Assembly: GCF_001642955.1 (NCBI RefSeq)
Contig: NZ_LWSK01000011.1
Coordinates: 1-64,000 of the forward strand
Reading direction: 5' to 3'
DNA length: 64,000 nucleotides
DNA from: Rubripirellula obstinata
GTDB lineage: Bacteria > Planctomycetota > Planctomycetia > Pirellulales > Pirellulaceae
The first letter of the stretch is position 1. The number at the start of each line of letters is the position of its first letter. Both the position numbers and the translations under genes were made by a program. This document shows, in pieces, positions 8,748-17,740 of this stretch. The notes below the pieces were generated by a model. It was not told where the DNA came from. It saw only the letters and a list, made by a program, of their open reading frames with translations, and did not search any database.

Positions 8748-9959
8748 GTGAACCTAACAAACGCACCACCCGACACAAGCACCCAAATCCATCGCCGCCC
8801 AGTCCAAAATCCCAAAACTGAAACCGTGAATCGATCTCTTCCCGTTGTCGTGGTCGGCGTCTCAGCACGTTCAGCCGCCCAATCGCTTGCTCGCAGTCAA
8901 ATTCGCTGCGTTACGATCGATCAGTTTGGTGACCAAGACACATTGCGATCCGCACAAATCAGCCACGTGGTGCAAGCCGATCAGCAATTGGCCGAGACAC
9001 TAAAACAGTATCCAACCCACCCTGTCGTGTGCGTTGGCCAATGGCCAGGAATGATCGAAACAATTCAGCAAAGCGATACCCAACCGCTGATCGATGCAAA
9101 AACTTGGCGGACGGCCAGCAGTTTTAACCACTTGGAAATCGCGGCGATGAAAGCTGGATTAGCCGTTCCGTTCACCAGTACGACACGACCCAGTGGAAAA
9201 ACCTCATCCACGATTCTTCAAAAGCAAACCATTCATTCGGGCGGACTGGGCATCCGCTGGAATCGTCTAGCGAGTCTCAGCGCAACCGACAATGTCGTCT
9301 ACCAACAATGGATTCCCGGAAGATCCTACGGCGCAACTTTTCTGGGCAGTGATCGCGGCGTGCAATTGCTGGGAATTTGCCGAAATTTGTTTCGACGGAT
9401 TGCCGACTTTCCGTTTGTTTACAAAGGCTCTGTTGGCCCGACCGACAACATTGAACTAAAATCCCAGGCAAAGCTCTTGGTTGCAGCGGAGACGATCGTG
9501 CTGGAATCAGGGCTGCGTGGCGTCTTCAGTCTAGACTTCATTCAATCGGCCGGCGGCAAAATTTCATTGCTAGAAATCAATCCGCGATGGAGTGCATCGT
9601 CGGAGATCATCGAACGCTCGCTGACGCAGACCGGTGCAATCCATTCGTCACAAAGCCTGATGCAAATTTCGATCGATGCCATGCAGGGCAAGCGTGTGGC
9701 AACGCTGAAGCAAAAATCCGTAATCTCCAGCCCGTGGATCAAACGAATCATCTACGCGAAGCACCCGATGTATTTCAACGACAAGAAAGCAATCGATGTC
9801 GCGAAAGAAGTCGGATCGCTTCACGACATTCCAGCCGATGATTGCCTGACGGATTCACAGCACCCAGTTTGCACATTGATCGCCAAGACGGATCCAGCGA
9901 AGACAAGCTGGTGGTCGATCTACCGCAACGCTATCCACGATTTGCGAACCCAGCCGTGA
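8748..9959 (+). CDS. ATP-grasp domain protein, probably H4MPT-linked C1 cofactor function
   Basis: A 403-residue protein. The N-terminus has a Rossmann-like preATP-grasp segment (VVVVGVSARSAAQSLARS, about residues 33-50), followed by an ATP-grasp fold. The metal-binding end motif LLEINPRWSASSE (about residues 274-286) is clear. ATP-grasp ligases join a carboxyl to an amine or thiol using ATP. ATP-grasp genes recur among the archaeal-like C1 gene sets of methylotrophs and planctomycetes, and the divergent neighbour is fae, so a step in tetrahydromethanopterin synthesis is plausible but not shown. The start is a GTG at 8748; a second in-frame GTG at 8826 lies just before the conserved fold and is possible. 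Confidence 0.75.
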   Translation: MNLTNAPPDTSTQIHRRPVQNPKTETVNRSLPVVVVGVSARSAAQSLARSQIRCVTIDQFGDQDTLRSAQISHVVQADQQLAETLKQYPTHPVVCVGQWPGMIETIQQSDTQPLIDAKTWRTASSFNHLEIAAMKAGLAVPFTSTTRPSGKTSSTILQKQTIHSGGLGIRWNRLASLSATDNVVYQQWIPGRSYGATFLGSDRGVQLLGICRNLFRRIADFPFVYKGSVGPTDNIELKSQAKLLVAAETIVLESGLRGVFSLDFIQSAGGKISLLEINPRWSASSEIIERSLTQTGAIHSSQSLMQISIDAMQGKRVATLKQKSVISSPWIKRIIYAKHPMYFNDKKAIDVAKEVGSLHDIPADDCLTDSQHPVCTLIAKTDPAKTSWWSIYRNAIHDLRTQP

Positions 9960-9981
9960 AAGCACGTCGAACGCTGGACCG

Positions 9982-10599
9982 TTAAGCTCCGGCGACTTCG
10001 GCTGCTTTGTAAACCACGCTTGCTCGTCGGAATCCGATTCGTTCGTAAAACCGTATCGCGGCGGTGTTGTCCGTCGTGACTTCCAGGTGCATGCCCTTCA
10101 AGCCGGCTTCGTAGAACCCTTTCGCTGCGCGCGTGAGCAACAAAGCACCTAGGCCTCGGTTTCGGTGGTTAGGATCGATGCCGATATTTTGGATCGCTCC
10201 CCAACCTTCGCATTCAATTCCTTGAATGGTTCCCACCGGCGTGACCGTTCCCGCTTCCAAATCTTTGAAACGGCACAACCATGTTGCTTCCGGTACAAAA
10301 GAATGTCGCCCGGCGATCTCTTTCATCAATCGCAAACAACCATCGCGATCTCCCAAGCACGGGAAAACGTTGGAGTCCAATTCGTAGCGAAAACTCTGGT
10401 ACTTCGCAGCCGCGTGTTCGCGTATCAGGCCTTCGTGGAATGGGACAAATTCGTACCCCAAAGGCACCGTCTTGGCAATCGATTCGATCCTGCTAACCGC
10501 TGAATCAACGTCCGCGGCACCGTGATCGTCCCCATCAGAATCCGACCATTCGTCCAGTCGGTATTCCATGCGAAATCGTTTGAAGTAGGTCATTCCCAT
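9982..10599 (-). CDS. GNAT-family N-acetyltransferase
   Basis: A 205-residue protein. The C-terminal half shows the GNAT core: beta-4 (AIQNIGIDPNHR), the acetyl-CoA pyrophosphate loop (RNRGLGALLL, about residues 146-155), and the last motif (TDNTAAIRFYERIGFRR, about 177-193). The N-terminal 60 residues are acidic and unrelated to the core. The substrate cannot be told from sequence; RimI-like protein acetylation or small-molecule acetylation are both possible. Starts at 10599 or 10593 (both ATG) differ by two residues. Convergent with the upstream ATP-grasp gene, 22 bases apart. Confidence 0.85.
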   Translation of the reverse strand: MGMTYFKRFRMEYRLDEWSDSDGDDHGAADVDSAVSRIESIAKTVPLGYEFVPFHEGLIREHAAAKYQSFRYELDSNVFPCLGDRDGCLRLMKEIAGRHSFVPEATWLCRFKDLEAGTVTPVGTIQGIECEGWGAIQNIGIDPNHRNRGLGALLLTRAAKGFYEAGLKGMHLEVTTDNTAAIRFYERIGFRRASVVYKAAEVAGA

Positions 10600-10700
10600 G
10601 ACTCAATAATAACACACGAATCGCAGGAAAGTCGTATTGCGGCAGTAAAACAGGGTGATGGTGATGCCGATCAATGCGGTTTAACCTGGGGAGGTAACCC

Positions 10701-11741
10701 ATGACGCCCAACACAACCACAAATTTGACGATGTCCGCGCACCACCGAGTATCGCTAGCGACCGGCAAGCTGGACCAGGATCTCGCGGGCCCAACGGCAG
10801 ACGTCTCCGATGGTGTTTTTCCGCCAATTTGTGTCAGCGCGTACGTATTGACCGGTCCCACTGCTTCTGGGAAGAGCCGCCTCGCGATCGACTGGGCACG
10901 TCAGATCGGTGGCGAAATTTTGTCGCTCGATTCGATCGCGGTTTACCGGCACATGGACATCGGGTCGGCAAAGCCAAGCTCGGATGAACAGGCGTCGGTG
11001 CCACACCACCTAATCGATCTGGTCAATCCCAACGAAGAATTCAGTGTGGCCTGCTACTTGCAAGCAGCACATCGATTGGTCGCGGAGATCCGAGGCCGTG
11101 GAAAAACGCCGATCTTTGTCGGCGGAACGCCCATGTACTTGAAGGCGATCCTGCGAGGTTTTGACCCTGGCCCGCCTGCCGATCCGGTTTTCCGAAACGC
11201 GGCCGAGGAAGACTTGGATCGCTACGGCATCGAAGCGTTGTACGCACGTCTTCAGCAAGTCGATCCACTGGCTGCTCATCGAATTCAGCCCACCGATTCC
11301 CGGCGGATGATTCGCGCGTTGGAAGTCGCTCACTTGACCGGTATTCCGATCAGTCATCGCCAAGTGCAGTTCGAGAAAGCGGCAACCACCGATCATCGCA
11401 ACGTCTTTGCGTTGGCTTGGGAACGAAGCGAGTTGCACCAAAGAATAGAAACTCGCGTGAATCAGATGTTCGAATCAGGCTTGGTCGATGAAGTGCAATC
11501 GATCCTCGACCAATTCGGTTCAATCTCCAAAACCGCGGCCCAGGGCGTTGGGTACCGAGAAGTCCTGGAACACCTCGACGGAAAATGGACGCTCGACCAA
11601 TGCATCGAACAGGTCGTCTTCCACACGCGCCGACTAGCCCGTCGCCAAGAAACCTGGTTCCGTTCGCTCGACGAAATCAAACGAATCGAAATGAATCAGA
11701 CAGTGTCTGCCCAAGCCGCACTCAGCCAGATGGAGCACTGA
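10701..11741 (+). CDS. miaA: tRNA dimethylallyltransferase (MiaA)
   Basis: A 346-residue enzyme that adds a dimethylallyl group from DMAPP to the exocyclic amine of A37 in tRNAs reading U-starting codons. The P-loop TGPTASGKS starts near residue 51, then SLDSIAVYRHMDIGSAKP, PHHLID, FVGGTPMYLKA and a C-terminal QGVGYREV motif, all in the family order. The N-terminal extension of about 45 residues is longer than in E. coli MiaA. The ATG at 10701 is nevertheless supported by a strong Shine-Dalgarno sequence (GGGGAGG at 10688-10694, six bases upstream). It is followed by a 36-bp hairpin. Confidence 0.95.
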   Translation: MTPNTTTNLTMSAHHRVSLATGKLDQDLAGPTADVSDGVFPPICVSAYVLTGPTASGKSRLAIDWARQIGGEILSLDSIAVYRHMDIGSAKPSSDEQASVPHHLIDLVNPNEEFSVACYLQAAHRLVAEIRGRGKTPIFVGGTPMYLKAILRGFDPGPPADPVFRNAAEEDLDRYGIEALYARLQQVDPLAAHRIQPTDSRRMIRALEVAHLTGIPISHRQVQFEKAATTDHRNVFALAWERSELHQRIETRVNQMFESGLVDEVQSILDQFGSISKTAAQGVGYREVLEHLDGKWTLDQCIEQVVFHTRRLARRQETWFRSLDEIKRIEMNQTVSAQAALSQMEH

Positions 11742-11742
11742 T

Positions 11743-11826
11743 GTAGGCCGGAACAAACGCAGTGCAGTTCCGGCAGTTCAACATCAATGCAACTGCCGGA
11801 ACTGCACTGCGATTGTTCCGGCCTAC
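11743..11826. terminator. Long hairpin between convergent genes, likely bidirectional terminator
   Basis: Arms 11743-11778 and 11791-11826 are 36 bases each with one mismatch, around a 12-base loop. It fills the gap between the convergent miaA and ABC ATPase genes, and a short T-run follows on the plus strand (TTTTT at 11827). The exceptional arm length suggests a repeat element used as a terminator. Confidence 0.7.
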
Positions 11827-11829
11827 TTT

Positions 11830-12756
11830 TTACGTCACCAAGCCCTTTGTCACCGTCATAAAGACGTCTTCAAGCGTGGGGTCGCGATCGTTGAACGACT
11901 TCATGCGCACACCCGCCTTGATCATTTCTTCCATCAATTCGGCCAGCCCTTCGTCATCGGTTTCCAATTCAGCGACGACAGCGGTTGGCGTATTTTCGAC
12001 GCTTCGCAAATGTGGGCTGCTTCTCAAAATTGACATGCCGGCTTCTTCGCCAGAGAAAAACTGAATCTCAACGATGCGATTTTGACGGATCTGGTTGTAG
12101 ACGCTCTCGATCGGACCGTGCATCAACAATTGGCCTCGTTCAATGATGCCGATCGAAGTGCAGCAATCGGCAAGCTCAGTCAAAATGTGGCTACTGATCA
12201 AAATGGTCTTTCCCATTTTGCGAAGCTCTTTCAGCAACGCCTTCACCTCGACCCGAGCCCGCGGATCCAGACCGCTGGCGGGTTCATCCAGGATCAGTAC
12301 CGGCGGATCGTGAACCAGCGTTTTGGCCAAGCACAATCGTTGTTTCATGCCGCGCGACAGACCGTTGACGAAGTCGTTGCGTTTGTGAGTGAGGTCAAGC
12401 AACTCCAGCACGTTGTCGATAATCTGCTTTCGCTGAGTCCGACCGATTCGGTAGGCCACCGCAAAGAAATCCAGAAATTCCCAGACCCGCATTCCGTCAT
12501 ACACGCCGAAGTTGTCCGGCATATAACCGATCGCTTGGCGTACTCCGACCGGGTCACCCATCACATCACAATTTGCCACCACGCCGCTGCCACGCGACGC
12601 CCGCAACAAAGTCGCCAGGAACCGAATCGTTGTGCTTTTACCGGCTCCGTTGGGTCCGATAAAGCCAAACGTTTCGCCCGCATCGATCTGCAAATCGATG
12701 CTATCGACTGCGGTAAAATCGCCGTAGTCTTTTCCGAATCCAGTCAGCGTGATCAT
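11830..12756 (-). CDS. ABC transporter ATP-binding protein
   Basis: A 308-residue ATPase of the ABC-2/drug-export type. Walker A is GPNGAGKST (about residues 34-42), the Q-loop region follows, the signature is LSRGMKQR (about 133-140), Walker B and the D-loop are LILDEPASGLD, and the switch histidine is in ISSHIL. A C-terminal extension of about 85 residues is usual for exporters of this group. The ATG overlaps the stop of the upstream 796-residue lipoprotein gene (12753-12756), so the two form an operon. An ABC-2 permease is not encoded next to it in this window. Confidence 0.9.
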   Translation of the reverse strand: MITLTGFGKDYGDFTAVDSIDLQIDAGETFGFIGPNGAGKSTTIRFLATLLRASRGSGVVANCDVMGDPVGVRQAIGYMPDNFGVYDGMRVWEFLDFFAVAYRIGRTQRKQIIDNVLELLDLTHKRNDFVNGLSRGMKQRLCLAKTLVHDPPVLILDEPASGLDPRARVEVKALLKELRKMGKTILISSHILTELADCCTSIGIIERGQLLMHGPIESVYNQIRQNRIVEIQFFSGEEAGMSILRSSPHLRSVENTPTAVVAELETDDEGLAELMEEMIKAGVRMKSFNDRDPTLEDVFMTVTKGLVT

Positions 12757-15143
12757 GGGCTTTCATCTTTCAGCGTGGTGACTTTTCGGAATTCAGACAA
12801 CAGATTCTCATCGACTTCACTTTTCGGTAACGTCGCATGCTTTAAGTTTACCAAGACGATCGTCTGAGCAAGCTGCTGGTTCGTCGTCGGCTCAATGCTG
12901 AAGCCGCCGATCGGACCATCGACTCGCCCCACCAAACGAGTCGTCCCGTTGGCGATGATTCCAGGCGAAGCAAGCTGCTGAATCAGCGACGCGGTTTGCA
13001 TCGGCAAATCAGACGAGACCGACACCGAATCGGCCGGTCGAAATCGCGGCTTGGTTGTCGAACCGCCCACGCACCCGCCCAGGTTCGCAATCTGTGTCCG
13101 GCCGTCATCGTCTTTGCGGACCAAGTAAGCGTCCAGTAAGTCGATGGATGAATCGTTGACCAGCAGCTCGCTATCGGTTTCACCTTGGGTTTGGCGAAGA
13201 CTGATTCCGCCACCGATATCGATCATTTGCTCGGCGTGGATCAAGCGAATTTGATTACTGTCGATCGCGACGCCAGCAAGCGTGGGGCCCTCGTCGTAGG
13301 AAGACCTGAACGTGGTTCCATCCGGTGCATCCATTTGTTTTCGGTTGCCGCTGGAAACCACATCGATTGGAACTCCGCAACCGTCAATCGTTTTGAAGTT
13401 TGCGTCATAGGTGCTGGAGAGCGAATTGTAAATCGCGATGACGCGCGTCAGGTGGCCACGTTGGTAACCGGGTTGTAGTTCCAACATCGCGATCTCGGTT
13501 TGGCTGCGGGCAAAGCCAATGTCCAAACGTGCCGCGCGAGCCACCCAGATCGCACCGGCAATTGCAATCACGGGCACGGCCAGCCAAGCGTATTCCAATC
13601 GCCCCAGCAAACGGAAAACCAAGTAGTTCACTGGCACCAATAGAAACAGATAAATCCCCAGCGATCGAACCACCAAACTGGACTTGGGAATTTCGATCCC
13701 CGATTCGCTGCGCAAGACGTCGCGAAACGACTTCACCAGATCACTGTTGTCGGTCCAACCCGACAATCCCGTGATGGGGCTGATGGCAAACGGTTCGCGA
13801 AGCTGCTGCTCATTTTTTGGCGTTTTCTTAAGCGATGCATCGCGGCTGAAAATGCGAAGCCCAGAATTGGTCGCTGCGGTTGCGCTGCCGCGTGCGTTCT
13901 CTTGAACTGAGTTTGAATAGAGTTGTCGAATCGGTTCTGAATCGCTTTCCCGAACGTAGGTTCGTTTAGGGCGACCCAAAATCCCCGCGTTGATAAAGCT
14001 GTCGTACGAATTCCAATCAGCGATCCAATCACTGGTGATGTCGAAACGTGGCTGAGTAATCTGTCCACGACCGATGCGTCGTGTCAGCACTAGTTTGCCC
14101 GATTCTGGCAAAGGTTCCGCGTCGGACGCCAACGTGCCATCGACCGCCACGCGACCGCTTTGACTGCGAACCAGCGCGGTTTGTTTTTCAGTCGAGCGGT
14201 CTGACTTGACCTGCCATCCGCTTAACAATTCCACCGCGGCTTCCGAATCCAATTCGATGTTACTGGTCGGTTTTAGCGGCAACCAGGAACCAAGCACCGT
14301 ATTGGCAACTTGATCCGAACCGGCTGCTCCGTTGACGACCAGTCGCCCGCCAAACTGAATCCAATCGCTCATCGCGGTCATTTGATCCGGCGTCAACGCG
14401 TCGGCGGACAAGTCATCCCACAACACGACCGCGGTGCTGGTCCAATCCAACATCGTTTCAGGAATCGGCAGCACATCGTCGGTGGGCGGAATCACGATCC
14501 GATAGTTGATCAAATCGGTGCTGAGCGGATCGAGTTCAAATGCGTCTTGGTCGTAGTAGTGTCGCACCCAATCGCCCTGTTTCAACTTCGCGAATCGCTC
14601 GGGGCGTTCAGTCAGGATGACAAAGAAGTATTCCTGCGATCGCATCATGCGAAACGGTTGCGATCCAGCATCAAAGAACACCGATTGACCGGCCGACGAG
14701 AACTGGCTGGTTAGAAAGCAAGTTTTCTGTTCGGCCCCGGTTGGGATCGGCGGCAACAGTCGATAATCAAACCGCCGACGCTGTCCCTTGGGCATCACAA
14801 TCGGACGGATGCTTGGCACGCTGCCGACCGATCGGGTTTCCAGACCGCTGCGAAGCGAGATGCCGCGCGAACCACAAACGCTGGTTAGTTCGCCGCGTGC
14901 ATCAACCTTGTTACTCTGCAAAGTTTGCGAAGCACTGGTCCAATGCCCAGGCTTGATCGCGTTGCCTGATTGGTTACCGTCCGCCGGGAAAGGTTGAGGT
15001 GGTCGAGCGGTGAAGTCCTGTTTGGGAGCTTCATCTTTTTCGAGTTGCTTTTTTCTTTCCTCGGCATCATCACGCCGACATCCCTCGCACCCAACAATCA
15101 TGGGTACGCAGAGTATCGCGAACAGAAAAAGGGCTCGAGGCAT
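12753..15143 (-). CDS. Lipoprotein/membrane protein, partner of the ABC ATPase
   Basis: A 796-residue protein. The N-terminal signal ends in a lipobox-like MIVGC (Cys19), with a CxxC pair right after it. A long extracytoplasmic region follows, including a GATase1/von Willebrand-like stretch (TAVVLWDDLSADALTPDQ, then WIQFGGRLVVNGAAG), which resembles domains in gliding-type ABC auxiliary proteins. One or two transmembrane helices (YLFLLVPVNYLVFRLL and AWLAVPVIAIAGAIWV) lie at about residues 515-560, followed by a second beta-rich domain. Planctomycetes often pair such proteins with ABC-2 ATPases. Function unknown; I infer an accessory or substrate-handling part of the exporter from the four-base overlap with the ATPase gene. 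Confidence 0.7.
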   Translation of the reverse strand: MPRALFLFAILCVPMIVGCEGCRRDDAEERKKQLEKDEAPKQDFTARPPQPFPADGNQSGNAIKPGHWTSASQTLQSNKVDARGELTSVCGSRGISLRSGLETRSVGSVPSIRPIVMPKGQRRRFDYRLLPPIPTGAEQKTCFLTSQFSSAGQSVFFDAGSQPFRMMRSQEYFFVILTERPERFAKLKQGDWVRHYYDQDAFELDPLSTDLINYRIVIPPTDDVLPIPETMLDWTSTAVVLWDDLSADALTPDQMTAMSDWIQFGGRLVVNGAAGSDQVANTVLGSWLPLKPTSNIELDSEAAVELLSGWQVKSDRSTEKQTALVRSQSGRVAVDGTLASDAEPLPESGKLVLTRRIGRGQITQPRFDITSDWIADWNSYDSFINAGILGRPKRTYVRESDSEPIRQLYSNSVQENARGSATAATNSGLRIFSRDASLKKTPKNEQQLREPFAISPITGLSGWTDNSDLVKSFRDVLRSESGIEIPKSSLVVRSLGIYLFLLVPVNYLVFRLLGRLEYAWLAVPVIAIAGAIWVARAARLDIGFARSQTEIAMLELQPGYQRGHLTRVIAIYNSLSSTYDANFKTIDGCGVPIDVVSSGNRKQMDAPDGTTFRSSYDEGPTLAGVAIDSNQIRLIHAEQMIDIGGGISLRQTQGETDSELLVNDSSIDLLDAYLVRKDDDGRTQIANLGGCVGGSTTKPRFRPADSVSVSSDLPMQTASLIQQLASPGIIANGTTRLVGRVDGPIGGFSIEPTTNQQLAQTIVLVNLKHATLPKSEVDENLLSEFRKVTTLKDESP

Positions 15144-15194
15144 TTGGCTTTGGGCATTTGAAAAAAGCGAACCGCTAAAAGCTAGTCGCTTCTC

Positions 15195-15521
15195 TCACCA
15201 TCCCATCACCATGTTGGACTCGATCGCGCGGCGGGCATTTTCCAGATCGCTGCCGGTTTCCATTCGATACAAACGGATGGCGTTGACCTTGTCGCCAGCA
15301 CTGCGGCTCAAGCAATCGCGAGCCGTCATGCAGGGATCAAGGTTTTTGGTGGTCAGCCCGAGTACGCCTTTGCTGATCACCCAAGTGTCACGAGGTCGGC
15401 GGGTCAGACGCACGACTTCGTCTTGCGGATAGGCGTCCGCCACCACTTCGAGGGCGGCGTCGTCATCATCGGCCCAGGTGATGATGATATGAGATTCGGT
15501 TTCAACTTCGAACAGTGGCAT
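15195..15521 (-). CDS. Conserved-looking hypothetical protein
   Basis: A 108-residue protein beginning MPLFEVETESHIIITWADDDDAA. The ATG at 15521 has a GGGAG ribosome site upstream; an in-frame ATG at 15545 would add eight residues. It is predicted alpha/beta, acidic, soluble and without signal or membrane segment. The middle reads VRLTRRPRDTWVISKGVLGL and the C-terminus DLENARRAIESNMVMGW. I do not recognise the family. It lies 52 bases beyond the start of the lipoprotein gene on the same strand and could lead that operon. Confidence 0.7.
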   Translation of the reverse strand: MPLFEVETESHIIITWADDDDAALEVVADAYPQDEVVRLTRRPRDTWVISKGVLGLTTKNLDPCMTARDCLSRSAGDKVNAIRLYRMETGSDLENARRAIESNMVMGW

Positions 15522-15691
15522 CAGAGCGGCTCCCCTTTTAATCAAACGACCAGATCAATCAAACAGCCAGATCGATCAAACGATCGGGCAACCCGATGAT
15601 CGCGAGACCGTTATGATAACGCCCGGATGACCGAAAGGAAACGGAAAGGAAACCAGTTACCTCGCAAACCGCGATTCAAATTCTCGAAACC

Positions 15692-15859
15692 CTAAACCTT
15701 CAAACCGGTTCCGCGTAAACACAGAAATCCGAAGAAGACCGAGCAAGCCGAAACGATGCCCCACTGGGTGACGTTCATGGTCGAGAAATAGCGGGTCAAT
15801 TCGCCCAGGGCGTCTTGAAACCAACCGGTCAACGAGAAAGCAAGGATGTCAAGAATCAT
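15692..15859 (-). CDS. Small (55-residue) membrane protein
   Basis: A 55-codon open frame, ATG at 15859 to TAG at 15692. It encodes an amphipathic N-terminus (MILDILAFSLTGWFQDALGE) and one clear transmembrane helix (WGIVSACSVFFGFLCL, about residues 33-48), closing with GTGLKV. Composition and codon use look coding, and it lies in the same direction as its neighbours. Small hydrophobic proteins of this sort are often missed. No family is recognised and no strong ribosome site is visible. Confidence 0.55.
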   Translation of the reverse strand: MILDILAFSLTGWFQDALGELTRYFSTMNVTQWGIVSACSVFFGFLCLRGTGLKV

Positions 15860-16203
15860 GATCGGGCCTGAGCCGGTGTGGCGGGTAAAGGGTGAATGAA
15901 AAACTTATTCAAAACGTTGCTGTTGAAACCGTTCAAAAATCGAACGAAATCGGAACACACGTGGTTTTCCACCCAAAAGCTAGGTCGCCACCGAGCCCCG
16001 CGAGGCGTCCAACACGCCGGAAATCAGGACTGGAACCAGTCAATCGTCAGCAAAACCATCACGAGCGGTACAACCAGACTGTAAGAATACAATTCCCGCC
16101 TACCAAAGCCCCAAAGCCTGCTTGCGAAGGTCGGTCATGGCGATATAATCCGCACTCGCACAGCGGAAAGCACCGTCTGTTTCCCAGGCAATGCTTCCCG
16201 AAA

Positions 16204-16277
16204 GGCGCGGTAGCTCAATTGGTTAGAGCCCCGGACTGTCGATCCGGAGGTTGCGGGTTCGAGTCCCGTCCGCGTCG
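16204..16277 (+). tRNA. tRNA-Asp (anticodon GTC)
   Basis: A complete 74-base cloverleaf: acceptor stem GGCGCGG/CCGCGTC with one G-T pair, D stem GCTC/GAGC, anticodon stem CCGGA/TCCGG with loop CTGTCGA, T stem GCGGG/CCCGT (one G-T) with loop TTCGAGT, discriminator G. The anticodon GTC reads Asp codons. CCA is not encoded. Its 3' part from 16234 is the attachment core of the two integrated elements. Only this copy is a whole tRNA. Confidence 0.97.
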
Positions 16278-16280
16278 CTT
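16234..16280 (+). repeat. Attachment core, left copy (inside tRNA-Asp)
   Basis: A 47-base sequence running from the anticodon stem through the tRNA 3' end plus three bases. It is identical to 28766-28812 and 34728-34774. It marks the left junction of element 1. Confidence 0.92.
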
Positions 16281-16287
16281 CACTTTC

Positions 16288-16315
16288 AAGCCCGGTTTTG
16301 CCGGGCTTTTCTTTT
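16288..16315 (+). terminator. Intrinsic terminator after tRNA-Asp, supplied by element 1
   Basis: Stem AAGCCCGG/CCGGGCTT (16288-16295, 16301-16308), loop TTTTG, then a T-rich tract. It would end tRNA-Asp transcription in the present arrangement. Confidence 0.8.
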
Positions 16316-16352
16316 GCGCTGGCGTCAGCGCGGAACGCTCTTTCCAAGCGGT

Positions 16353-16377
16353 CAAAACCGGTGCAGCACCGGTTTTG
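16353..16377. promoter_or_regulatory. Perfect palindrome, candidate arm-type integrase site (element 1, left)
   Basis: CAAAACCGGTGC and its exact inverse around one central base. The half-site motif recurs at the right end of the element (28615-28634 and 28695-28702). The shared position near both cores suggests an integrase or excisionase arm site; it could instead control the integrase gene. Confidence 0.45.
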
Positions 16378-16495
16378 GTGACGCCGTAGCCAAACGTGGG
16401 GTTTTGCCGACGGCTTCCCGTTTCGTGGTGTCCAGGTGCATCGGTTGCCGATGCTTCCTATCTCTGGTGAGAGGGACACTACGCAGGAGCGCATT

Positions 16496-17740
16496 GTGTC
16501 CGTGAAGAATCCGAAGTATCGAAAGAAGAAACGAAAGTCCGGTCCCTACGCCGTCGTCGAGATTGCTGGGAAGGAATACTACCTGGGAAAATACAACAGC
16601 AAAGCAAGCCGCGAAAAGTACGGTCGGCTTGTTGGTGAATGGATGATGACGGGCCGCGTTGCGTTGCCGTTCAGCACCCCCGAAACGCCGCTGGTGATGA
16701 ATCAAGTTTTCCTAGCTTTCATCCGTCACGCAAAAACGCACTACCGGAAGGAAGGGGAACAGACCAGCGAATATGAATCCATGCGGCGAATCATCAAAGA
16801 TGCCCGGACGCGATACGGCAGCGCGACGGTTAGCGACTTTGGGCCGCTCGCGTTTCGATCCGTGCGTCAAATTTGGATCGACCGGGGTTTGACTCGGCAA
16901 GGAATCAACAAAAACGCGGGCCGATTGAAACACATACTCAACTGGGCAGTTTCGATGGAATTGTTCCCAGTTGATCGAGCCGAAGCTATCGCTAGAGTTT
17001 CGCAGCTTCAAGAATACCGCGTCGACGGGGTCGAAGAGTCCGACGAAGTGACGTTAGTTTCACTGGAAGTCGTTCACGCCACGATTCCGAATATGACGCG
17101 GACGCTAGCCGACATGGTACGGGTTCAGTTGCTGAGTAGTTGCCGCCCCGGTGAAGTTTGCAAATTGACGCCGGGCGCGATTGATCGAAGCGGTGACGTT
17201 TGGGAATACGAAGTTGAGCATCACAAAATGAGAGGCAAGAAGGGTCGCGAACGGTCCAAGAAAATCGTTTACTTCGGCCCCGAAGCCCAAACAATTTTGC
17301 TGCCCTATCTCGACCGTCCCGATAGCGAACCGCTGTTTTCCCCAGCGGAACATACCGCTCAGCTTCGCGAAGCGAGAACGAAGAACCGAGCGACGCCCGC
17401 TAGTTGTGGCAACCGTGTGGGGACGAACCGACAACGCAAACCGAAGAAACGACCGGGCAAGCGTTGGGGCAGCAAAGCCTATGGTAAAGCGGTTAAAAAC
17501 GTCGCTTGTCGGACGTTCGAAATGCCGGAGGGTCTATCGGACGATGAACGCAAGAAGTTTGCCTACGATCATCACTGGACGCCGAACCGACTACGGCACA
17601 CTCAGGCAACGGTGATCCGTCAGAAGTTTGGCCCCGAAGCCGCGCAAGTCATCTTGGGGCACAAGTCGATAAAGACGACGGAAACCTACGCCGAACGTGA
17701 CGCCGAAAAAGCCCGCGAAGTCGCCCGCCGCGTCGGCTAG
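16496..17740 (+). CDS. int: Tyrosine recombinase/integrase of element 1
   Basis: A 414-residue integrase for tRNA-Asp. I chose the GTG at 16496 because AGGAG lies six bases upstream; an ATG at 16436 would add 20 residues unlike the family. There is a lysine-rich arm-binding N-terminus, a SAM-like core-binding domain (about 60-160) and a catalytic domain. Visible catalytic residues are R217 (SSCRPGEV), R367 (in PNRLRHT), H389 (GHKS) and nucleophile Y398 (TETYAE). The usual histidine of the H-x-L-R box is Asn (N364), an accepted variant in some integrases. It reads away from the tRNA, and its stop overlaps the convergent DUF1580 gene by four bases. Confidence 0.92.
   Translation: MSVKNPKYRKKKRKSGPYAVVEIAGKEYYLGKYNSKASREKYGRLVGEWMMTGRVALPFSTPETPLVMNQVFLAFIRHAKTHYRKEGEQTSEYESMRRIIKDARTRYGSATVSDFGPLAFRSVRQIWIDRGLTRQGINKNAGRLKHILNWAVSMELFPVDRAEAIARVSQLQEYRVDGVEESDEVTLVSLEVVHATIPNMTRTLADMVRVQLLSSCRPGEVCKLTPGAIDRSGDVWEYEVEHHKMRGKKGRERSKKIVYFGPEAQTILLPYLDRPDSEPLFSPAEHTAQLREARTKNRATPASCGNRVGTNRQRKPKKRPGKRWGSKAYGKAVKNVACRTFEMPEGLSDDERKKFAYDHHWTPNRLRHTQATVIRQKFGPEAAQVILGHKSIKTTETYAERDAEKAREVARRVG

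Noticed and set aside
16135-16494. Minus-strand open frame across tRNA-Asp containing TRTGLEPATSGSTV
   Set aside because: It is a translation of the tRNA and attachment core; the same string appears in frames at 28676-28957 and 34665-35117, which also overlap the cores. Not a protein.
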